From positions 60,124,507 through 60,188,506 of the forward strand of contig OZ024826.1 of NCBI GenBank assembly GCA_964016985.1: a DNA stretch of 64,000 bases, in the 5' to 3' direction. The notes below the pieces were generated by a model that made no database searches, had not been told where the DNA came from, and saw only the letters and a program-made list of their open reading frames with translations. The DNA is from Anodontia alba. Its lineage: Eukaryota > Mollusca > Bivalvia > Lucinida > Lucinidae. Below are positions 46,561-57,807 of this stretch, piece after piece. The translations under genes were made by a program, and so were the position numbers. Each line of letters opens with the position of its first letter. Position 1 is the stretch's first letter.

Positions 46561-49500
46561 TATTTATGTTGTTATGATATTTAAACAGCACATGTTTAAT
46601 CTAAAAAAAAAAACAACAACAAAAAAAAAAAAAAAAAAAAAAAACATTGTTTTCGCGCAGCTAGTCGTTAGCAGCCACTTTGACATATTTGAAATGTAAA
46701 CAATTCTGTGGCAGGAACTTTTTATGTTTGATTTTCGGCTCACCGGGGTTAATCTGGTGGTTTTATTTGCCCCAGTATTCCAGTGGTGTTGTTTGACTAT
46801 CCAGGGATCTCCAAATGTCTCAACACGTTGTTTGTGTCGACTCCTCATCTTTGCTTCATTATAGGCTTTGTCTGTGATTTATTTGTTGCCAGTAATCGTC
46901 GTCGTCCGTCTGTCCGTCCGTCCACAATCTTTAAACAAAATCTCCTCCTAAATCACTGGTTAGATTTTGACCAAATTTCACAGGAATGATCCTTGGTTAG
47001 TCCTCTTTCAAAATTATTCAAATGGTTCCGGTCCATTGCATATCTATGTCACAGGAGCTAAAAATAGATTTTTTAACTAACAACTTAAAAAACCTCCTTG
47101 TCAGAACCCGCTGGACCGATTTCAATATAATTTTGCAGAAATGTTTCTTCGGTGATCCTCTATCAAGATTGTTCAATCCATTTGGTTTTGACAAAAAACA
47201 TGGCCGCCAGGGGGCGGGGCTTATTTTCCTTATATGTCTATATAGAAAGCTTTAAAAATCTTCTTGTCAGAAACCATTGTACGTCTTTGGTGACCCTCTA
47301 CCAAGTTTGTTCAAGCTGTCATGATTCGTCAAAAACATGGGCGTTAGGGGATGTAGCTGTATAAAACACTTTAAAAATCTTTTTGTCAAAACCCACTGGA
47401 CCAATTTCAATATAACTTAGAGGAAATATTCCTTTGGTGACCCTCTTTCAAGATTCAGTTCAAGTCGTCATAATGCATTAAAAAACATGGCCGCTGGGGA
47501 CAGGGGTGGGGGTGGGGGGGGACAGGGCTATAAAATTTATACAAAAATCTTAGAGCCGTGAACTTGGCTGAAACTTCAACAGTTAGTATGCAAATCTGTT
47601 TGCTCAGGTGAGCGATATAGGACCTCTTGTTTTTAACACTTATCTAAGTCGATTATATATTCAGTTAAGTTTGGATAATAGAATTTCTACCTTTCGGGCA
47701 AGAGTTGCAAACTCTGATTGCCATCTGTTAATTATGTGGCTGCTTAATAGTGTTTGTCTGTCTTTCTCTTTGCTGTTGGGGGCTGGATGTGGATCTAATT
47801 GTATCAGTTCCTGAGCTCTATCAAAAATAGCTAAAATCGTTCCGATCGGAAATCTATGATGGTCGCCATGGCGGCCATCTTGAAAATATATTTAGACCTT
47901 TGTCTTCTGAAGCGACGGGTCAATGGATTCGAAACTTTGCAAGAAATATTGGGGCAAGTTGTACATCAAACATAGTTAAAATTGTTCTGATCAGAATTTC
48001 AAGTTGGCCGCCTTGGCGTCCAGCTTTTAATTTTTTTTGCTATTCGTCTCCTGAACCGAAAAGACCAATTGACTAAAAACTTGGTAGGAAGTATCAGGTC
48101 ACGTGCAGATATAAAAAGCTAAAATCGCTCCGATCGGACATTCGAAATGGCCGCCGTAGCTCGGCCATCTTGAAAATATATTTTGAACCTCTTTTGAACC
48201 GAGAAGCCTATTGACCCGTAACTTGGTAGGAAGTAGCAGGGCAATTAAAATCGCTCCGATTGCAAATCCAAGACAACTGCTATGGCCGCCATCTTGAAAA
48301 TCTATTTTGTTCTTCTTCTCCTGAACCGAAAAGCCAATTGACTCGAAACTTTGTAGGAAGAATCAAGACAACTTATACATCATTAATAGCTAAAACCATG
48401 CTGATCGGAAATCCCATATGGCCACCGTGCCCGCCATCTTTGAATACATTTTGCGCTTATTCTCCTGAACAGAAGGGCCAGTTCACTCAACGCTTGATAT
48501 GAAGTAACGGGGTAATTTGTAAATAAAAAAAAGCTCAAATTCTTCCGATTGACAGCCCGAGATGGCCGCCACAGCCTTATTTTTTTAAATCTATATTGAG
48601 TTTCTTCACTTGAACCGAATGGGCAATTGAATTGAAACTTAACAGGAAGTATCAGGGTGGCTTGCAGATCAAACGTTGCAAAAATTATTCTGATCGAAAA
48701 TCCAAAATGGCCTTTATGGCTGCCATATTGAAAATTATGTTTTTATTTCTTCTCCTGAACCAAAATGTTAATGGACTTAAACTTTGGTGGGAAGTAGCTG
48801 GATGATTTGTACATCGAAAATAGCTAAACTTGTTCTGATCGGAATTGCAATATGGCTACCAGAATCGCCATCTTGAAAATTTATTTTGAATGTCTGTTCC
48901 TGAACAGAGAGGCCAGTTGACTTGAAACTTGATTAGGAAGTATCAGGGTGACGTAGATCAAAAATAGTTAAAATCTTCCTGATCGGAAATCCAAGATGTT
49001 AACCCTAGCAGCCATGTTAAATATCTATTTTGAACTTTTTTCTCCTGAGACAAAACGCCAATTGACTCGAAACTTGATTGGCAATATCGAGGTGACATGC
49101 AGATCAGAAAAAGTTTAAATTGTTCAAATAGGAACTCCAATATGGCCACCATGGCCTCCATCTTGAAAATCTATATTGAACTTCTTCTCTTGAACCGAAA
49201 GGCCAAATGACTCGAAACTTGTCTGGTAATCAGGTGAACGATACAGGGCTAACTAGGTTCTGTTGTAACTAATTTTATATCAGTTTCCACACATATATAA
49301 TATACTAGACCTACATATACAATTGGTCAATACAAAAAACAGTGATTTATTAAGAACTCACTAGCAAGGCGTGAGCCAACTCTCCGGCTGTGCCGCCTAC
49401 ATAGGCGCCACAGCAAAATCCGATGGACGAAAGAGCATGTGGTGGAACCATTGTCCAAACGGCATGTCTTTCACGCCAGGATTTGTTCTGGTGACGCTTT

Positions 49501-52500
49501 AGACACTAGCGACACAAAGCGGGCCTAATATGGAAGCTATTGTTTTATTTACGTCTTACTAACAAGATGTGAACTAACTCTGCACCGGCTGTGCCGCCTA
49601 CACGGGCATCACATCGAAACCCGGTGGACAAAAGAGCATATAGCGTAGCTAATATCAACAGCATGTCCTTCGCGCCAAGTTACGACATGATGCCGCATTA
49701 GGTTCAACAGATGCAGAGCATGCCTAAAACACACCACTAAATTTCCACAAACTACATGTAGCTAATAATATAGACCATGAAAGACGAACAAAACATACAT
49801 ATTAATTAAAAAATATACATGGAGAGAAGGAAAAATCAAGGAAATATATCAATGCTACTTTGGGACTTTTGAAAATATGTGTGTGTTGATAAATTCCTTA
49901 TAATTTTTTTTTATTTTCAGATTGTATTACTTCTACAAATTTCGGAATGTTTGGACGTAAATCCTAATATCTTGGACATTCCAATAAAAAGTGAAATTCG
50001 TCCTCTAACGAGAGGCAAAAATGACATTTTCTTTCTTCAACCGGTGTCTTATCAGGTTTATTCTACCTTCTATTTCCAAGCGGTGTGAAGACTCGCGCAG
50101 ACGAGTTAATGCATATCTGAACTTTCGAACTGTAATGAAGTCTATATAATTTTTAGATTTAAATCTTCAATTCATTTATAGGTGTTTGCTTTAGAAGAAT
50201 CTCCGTGTAGATCATTCCAACCTTGTATAACATTATCTTTGCTTGAAATTGCTCATACATAAATTACAGTCTCAAGCTCCCTGTGCAAAAGCTAGATTCT
50301 TCGGTAAAAAATCACAGGATGGATTTTCTGGTGAAAATTGTAAATCTTCTTACATCATGTGGTATATAAATTTAATATATTTGGTATTTTCACAATGTAT
50401 CTTTTTAAATCAGTAACGAATAATAGAAGTTAGTCAATGGTTTCTCAAAGAAATTCTTCCTAATTCTCCGTAATTAAGATTGTTCTGTGTTTGAATTTTA
50501 ACCTGAAGAGTCTATATATGAAAAGAAAAAAAGAAAAAACTTTTATAAATTTTAAGTGATTCACAAATACCCAAAGCTCGGCCAATAGGTTCTGCAACCG
50601 ACCGTTCTAAGGCACTGGTTCCGGTGTTGTTTGCTCTTCGTTTGACTTTGTGACTGTACGCTGCGAGACATGTTTCATGTTTTTTATCGCACCTGCTTGT
50701 AGCAGGGTGCGATATAGGCGTCCGATTTTCCGTCCGTCCGTCTGTCAACATTTATGTCGAAGTTCGACATTTATGTCAAAGTTAGTATTCTAATCAACTA
50801 CAAGACTAAACAACTATCAAACCTTGCGTGAAACATCTCCCTGACCTCCTGACTTTGGGACATAGGTGTCCGCTTTTCCGTTCGTCTGTCCGTTCGTCCG
50901 TCCGTCTGTCAACATTTATGTCGAAGTTCGACATTTATGTCAAAGTTAGTATTCTAATCAACTACAAGACTAAACAACCATCAAACCTTGTATGAAACAT
51001 CTCTCTGACCTCCTGACTTTGCGACATAGGTGCCCGCTTTTCCATTTGTCTGTCCGTTCGTCTGTCTGTCTGTCGTTTAACAGTTCTTGTTATATCGAAG
51101 TTGGACATTTACGTCAAAGTTAGTATTCTAATCAACTACAACATTTATGTCGAAGTTCGACATTTATGTCAAAGTAAGTATTCTAATCAACTACAAGACT
51201 AAACAACCATCAAACCTTGTATGAAACATCTCTCTGACCTCCTGACTTTGCGACATAGGTGCCCGCTTTTCCATTCGTCTGTCCGTTCGTCTGTCTGTCT
51301 GTCTTTTAACAGTTCTGTTATGTCGAAGTTCGCAATTTACGTCAAAGTTAGTATTCTAATCAACTACAATTCTACAACAACCATCATACCTTGCACGACA
51401 CATCTCCCTGACCTCCAGACTTGGCAGTAACATTGACCCAGTGACCTTGACCTATATTTTGCGCTCCATTGACTTTAATTTACGTTGACGTTCCAGATCT
51501 TCTCAACTATAAGGCGTTTAACTACCAAATCTTGCATAGTGCTTCTCCTAGATGTACTGACTCGGCAGGTACCTTGACCCAGTGACCTTGACCTATATTT
51601 TGCGCTCCAGTCACCTTGACACATTTTGCGTCGACGTTTGATATCTCCTCAACTATAAGGCCTATAACCATCAAACCTTGCAAAGTGCTTCTTCTCAAAT
51701 ACCTGGACCTGGTGACCTTGACCTATATTTTGGCTGCAGTGACTTTGACATAATTTACGTCAACGTTCCAGATCTCCTCAAGTGTAAGACCTCAAGCCAC
51801 CAAACCTTGCATAGTGCCTCTCCTAGATATACTGACTTGGCAGGTATCTTGACCCGGTGACCTTGACCTATATTTTGCGCTTCAGTGCCTTTTACACATT
51901 TTACGTCGACGTTCAATATCTCCTCAACTGTAAGGCCTACAGCCATCAAACCTCGCATAGTGCTTCTCCTCAATGTACGGATTCCGCAGGTATCTTGGCT
52001 GGGTGACCTTGACCTATATTTCGCGCTCCATTGACTTTTACACCTTTTACTTCGCCCTTCCATATATCCTCAACTGTAAAGCCTTCAACCACCAAATCTT
52101 ATATAGTGCTTCTTCTCGATGTACTGACTTGGCAGGTACCTTGACCTGGTGGCCTTGACCTATATTTTGCACTCCAGTGACTGACACATTTTATGTTGAT
52201 GTTCGGTATCTTCTCAAATATAAGACCTACAACCACTAAACCTTGCATAGTGCTTTACCTCATTGCACTGGCTTGGCAGGTACCTTGACCGGGTAACCTT
52301 GACCTATATTTGACACATTTTAAGTTGATGTTTGATAACTCCTCAACTATAAGGCTTACATCCACCATACCTTGCATAGTGCTTCTCCTTGATGTACTGA
52401 ATTAGCAGGTACCTTGACCCATGACCTTGACCTATATTTCACGCTCCAGTGACTTTTACACATTTTACGTCGAAGTTCCATTATCATTGGGCTGTATAAT

Positions 52501-55500
52501 ACGAAAAGTCAGTGCTGAAGATACAGCCATTAGAGGGAATGGCACTGGCCTGGAATATATGTGGCCCACTAGGCACTTTGTCTACATTTTTTTTTCAACT
52601 CAGTTTTCCAACTAAGCACTGCTAAGAATGAAATTAACTTATTTAATAACCACATTCTGATTGTGGCTCCTGTGACTTTTGCCCCGGCAGGTGCGATGAC
52701 GCCTTCCGCGGAATTATTGTTTTTTCTTATTGTTGTTTTAAATGGATTTTGTCTAGCATTGTAAACACCTCGTTTGGAAAGAGAGAGCTTATTACTTTAC
52801 TTTTTTGGTTGTGGTATGTGTATTTTCTGCATGGGTTTATTTGCTCTACTCTTATGGGAATTGTCAATGGTAGCATATGCTCTATGATTGTGGCTCTAAG
52901 TCATTTTCTGTACATTTAAGAAATGACTTTTATTTTTTCAAAGTTCATTGAGGTATCACCGCAGTGGGTCGCGTGCAAAAGAATGAACCCCGTATGTGGG
53001 TCGCATGCAAAGTGAATGAACCCCGAATGGATTCATTCACTTTGCACGCGACCCACTTCGGGGTTCATTCACTTTGCACGCGACCCACTGCGGTCATACC
53101 TCAATAAATTTCGAAAAAAATCAAGTTCATTACTTACATTCACATTATTTTTCTCGCGTACCTTTTAGAGAACTTCACATTACAGGCTGCATTAAGGGCA
53201 GGCGGATTATTTTTTGATAGCTTAAGAGCGGCGACGTCATCACAACAGTAGCAGCGTCCAATCAAATCTCCAAAAGCGTCAGTTGTCCTGACGTCACGTC
53301 ATTTCGCGTGATCAGTATAGTTCATTCCTCCATGAACGCAATGGATCACGCGAAATGACGTGACGTCAAAACATCTAACGCTTATGGATAAGAGTCTTAA
53401 ATCGAAAATGTAAATATTTTTATTTAAAGGCACCATATCCCTCAAAAATAGATATTTTATTGTCCAAGAAAGTTTTATTAAATTGATACATGGTATTAAT
53501 ACAATCATAAAATGTGGCACCTGACAGCCTGTAAAATTTCTGTTTGTCTCTTGTTCTTGAAATGAAATGATTTTTTATCGTATCTCTGAATTAATGTTGC
53601 CAACATTAATTCAAATATATGATAAAAAATCATTTCATTTTTGATTCAGTTCAAAAACTAGAGACTAAATGAAATTTTACAGGCTGTCAGATGCTGCATT
53701 TTATGATCATACTGATACTATATATCAATTTATTAAATCTTTCTTGGTTAAAAAATGCCTATTTTTGAGGGCTATGGAGCCTTTAAGTAATGCGATTGAA
53801 ATAATCATAGGTTTAGAAACAAAAACATTTCCTTTTTAGCAAAAAAAAAAAAAAAAAACAACAACAACAAAAAAGAAAAAAAAAACAAAAAAAAACTATT
53901 GACTTATTTCTCCAAAGCCAAAACAAATAAAAAAAACAAAAACAAAAAAAAAAAAAAAAAAAAAAACAAAAAAAAAAAAAAAAAAAAAAATGTCTTGGTT
54001 GGTACTCGTTAGAAGCATATCGCAGTGATACTCATTTGAAGCTTCTCTTTGAGGTGCTTATATCGATTTATCCAAAACATATCTTTTTCTGCGGAGAAAA
54101 AAATATATTTATCTGAATATTGTTTTATAGCGCTACATGTATGTAAGCAATGACATGTTTGCCATGTATAATATGGGATATGAGGAAGATGCGGTTAATA
54201 CGTTAGTTCTGACAGATTTATGTAATAACAAATGTTGCTTGCATTAACAAACAAATTGAAAAAACTGGTTTAAATACTCACATTTCTGAAATCTGCTAAA
54301 TGGTGTTTAAATTTTCATTGCCCTGCTTTCATAATATTTTCGTAATATTTAAAAGTAGCGGAAAAGGGGATACATACTATAAAGCCCTTGTAACGTACTG
54401 ATATTCGCAACACATACACCTTATATGCAATCCCACTGACCACAACATTATGTTTATTTTGGGAGAAATAAGAAACCATTTGCCTGGATATCCCGCATAT
54501 CTTGAACTAAGTATGGCTTATTTCGCAATATGAACAATCAGTCTGAGATAGATTCCCAGCAGGCACATACCGTCTATACAACGTCGGCTCAACGTCGATG
54601 CAACGTCATGACGTTGCATCGACGTTGAGGCGACGTTGTAATAACGTCATGTGCCCGCTTGGTTGGTTATTAAGCAGTTAGGACAGATTAATCTAGTATA
54701 TTGTTTGCTAGAAGTAACAAACAAACTGAAAATCTTCTTTGAAAACTACCACAAATCAGAAAACTTTTATTAACATTTACACCAATACCCCTGTTTTCAC
54801 TGTATATAATAGTAAACATGGGAGTACACGCTAGACAAAGGTGTAAACGAGATTAGATATACATATTGTTGTTCCTCCTCTTGTTCAAATAAAGGACTTA
54901 CAATAGATGAATACTTTCAAAAACCTTGATCTAGTGATGTGAATTGATCTAACCCCAAATCATTGCATATTTGCGGTTATCAGTAAATCATCACGCTGTT
55001 ATTATTCCCTGATAACATGACACCAGTTACATGCGTTTAAATAACATTAAACAATCACATGTGTCAAATAGATTATAAACAGCATATATATTAAGTAGAC
55101 CGAATAATTTACGATAGTTTGCCAAAATAGCATAACTAGGCCATAGATATGGCTGCTCACCAAGCCAATGTCCAAGTCTTTAAAGGATATTTGAGCATCA
55201 ACGTCAGAAAACGTAACTCGGACATGTGAGACCTGCGAAGGTTTAGATCAGTCCGCGCATTTTGCGCAGTCTGTTCAGAATCTTCACTGGGCGCATCTTA
55301 GAATGGAAATGATGCAGTGGTAAAGCGTCGGACTCGAGATCGAGAGGTACCGGGTTCGATCCCCATTAACTGCAAGTGTTGTTTCCTTGAGCAAGAGACT
55401 TTATCCACATTGCTTAGTACTGGTTTCTACCCAGGAAAAAAGAGGGCCACATGGAAGATTAGTACTAGATTACTAAATGCGTTACCCTCTATAAATAAAG

Positions 55501-57775
55501 TCGATTATTATTATTATTATTATTATTTGTTTTCTCATGTAGATAATGAACATTCTCATCAGACTGCGCGGATTCACATACTGATTTGAGTTCTCTTTGG
55601 GCGCAACTGTCTAAAAATACATTTATTGACGTTGCAGCTCATTTATTTTCAGCTACAACTGTGTAATTGTGTAAGTGTAAGTTTAAGGGGACTAAATATA
55701 CTACTTGGCAGACGATCCGCCCGCCAAGGCTACAACGGAGACAATCTTTGTAGGTTCCTATGTGTTTCCGCTAACCAATCCACTGCTGAAATAAAGGCGA
55801 CACTAAAACAATGAGTGAGCTCATAGGGAAAGCACATTCTTACCTCCTCTTAGAGTAGGTCAGACAAGAGATCGTAAAACCAATATCAACAAAACTACCT
55901 GACCTGAAAGTTCAACCCTTCCCTGAAACCCAAATTTAGTAACAAATGACTCCGTTTAGGTAAAACTTAAACATATACGATGTTCAATATTTATACAGCA
56001 TTTGCTGCAAAATTGTAGTTTGATTATTCTTTCCATCCTAGCTAGATACATTATACTTATATTTAGAGTTATGTATTTTACATGTGTCTAAATCCATAAA
56101 CATTATAATAGTAATTTGCTGTATTGCAAGTCTATTTAGTTCATTTTACTGCTCTGAGCCCAGCCGAAAACAGCATCTTTTATCCGTCGAATAATCCTCA
56201 CCCTTAATGTTGATACACTGCCGTGCGTGTCAGCCGTATCAAGCGAACACGAGTCGGGTATATGCAGACAGCGAAGATTCAAATCAGCCTGCATGTTCGT
56301 AAAGTCTAACCTGAACCTCCTCTGGACTCATTTTGGATAGCCAAGGATACAACGTTTCTTCGTGCGGAAACGAAGACTGGTACAAATCTTCGTTGGGCAC
56401 ACATGTCAGAAGGTACGTTATCTCACGTTACAAATATTTTGTTTCCTTTATTGGTTTTTATTATTATTATTATTATTTTGTAGAAGAGCTATACAATCCC
56501 ACAGACAGAATTTAAGATTGATGCTGCTATATTTCCATTTGGTGATCACGAAATTACAGGAAGTCTTACCTACAACGGCCAGGAAGCTGCATGTCTAAAG
56601 ATAAAACTTTCTTTTAAGCCAACACAGGTGAGTTTTTTTTCCTTTCTGTTCTTTCCTTTTTTTTTTTTTTTTTTTTTTTTTTTGAAAGACATTTACGTCA
56701 TCTGATACTGTTGACGTATACTTACGCTGTAAATCGTATTAAGACTGCGAATCTAATAAAATGAATATACAGCCCTGTGCATACATTATTGACCCACAAC
56801 GATACGTCATATCAAAATCTACACAGATAGCTAATCCAGGATAGCGCTTTATTTTATTCTAGTAAAAGGGTATACATGCGCAAAAATATCCATAGTATCG
56901 ATTCGCAAAAACATTGGAACTAAAATTTAATTAAATCTCATCGATATTGATGACATTGTTTATTGGTGAAAGGAGAACTCATAATACCAAAACTGTTGAT
57001 CATCTGAAATTCATTACTTTATCTACTTACTGATCTACCAACAAAACCATCTCACCTATAATGTTAACATGTACGACTGAGCACGACTGCATTCATAAAA
57101 TTTGACAATCAAAACGAATATATAGCTCTACTTGCCCTAACTAACATGATAGTTTGCAGACTTTAACAAGCAGAAGAGGCCTTTAAAAAATTTAATAAAC
57201 TTTCGAAATAAACCTGTCGTATGTCGGTATTGTAAATCCTCAGCATTTTGAATTTAATGTAAGGTTTCAACAAGTTCTTCAGCTTGGATAGTCGAAACCT
57301 CGATCTTTTAATTCAGAACAGATCGTTTGATTGTGATTGTTTTTCAGAACAATTAAAAACACATTATTCTTGAATAAATGCCCATGCCTGTTTGAAGTCG
57401 AGGTTGAATATGCAGATTTACGTGCTGTTTGAACATGTTTTTTAACTTTCCAATTCTCAAAACAGGATGTTGCTTGTTTACATAACGTTACGCATAGTAC
57501 GCTGGTGTAAGCATTTTGTCTAGATCTTTGGTGACGTCAAAATTAATCTAGGTTTCGCGGATACTAGCATTGTACATAATAATTTATTTCTTAGTTTGTG
57601 TTTGAAGATATGTTTAATAATTTATTCTAAATATACAAGAATAGTCATCAAACGTTTATATTGTTTTGCATTAATATTTGCCAGATCTTTTGGGAGATAT
57701 TTGAAACTCGGCCTGCAGCCTTATGTTGAAAAAACTACCTGGGGACCCGTCAGAAGTTAATGCATGAAAAGAAAC

Positions 57776-57807
<32 letters not shown>

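Noticed and set aside
46463..46699. Small Val/Cys-rich protein
   Set aside because: It is a translation of a (TA)n(TG)n microsatellite.
53289..53368. CRE-type promoter from TGACGTCA sites
   Set aside because: The sites are the two arms of a foldback element; no nearby transcription start is indicated.
55306..55378. Functional tRNA gene
   Set aside because: A and B boxes are present but the acceptor stem does not pair, and the segment is followed by a SINE body and an (ATT)n tail.
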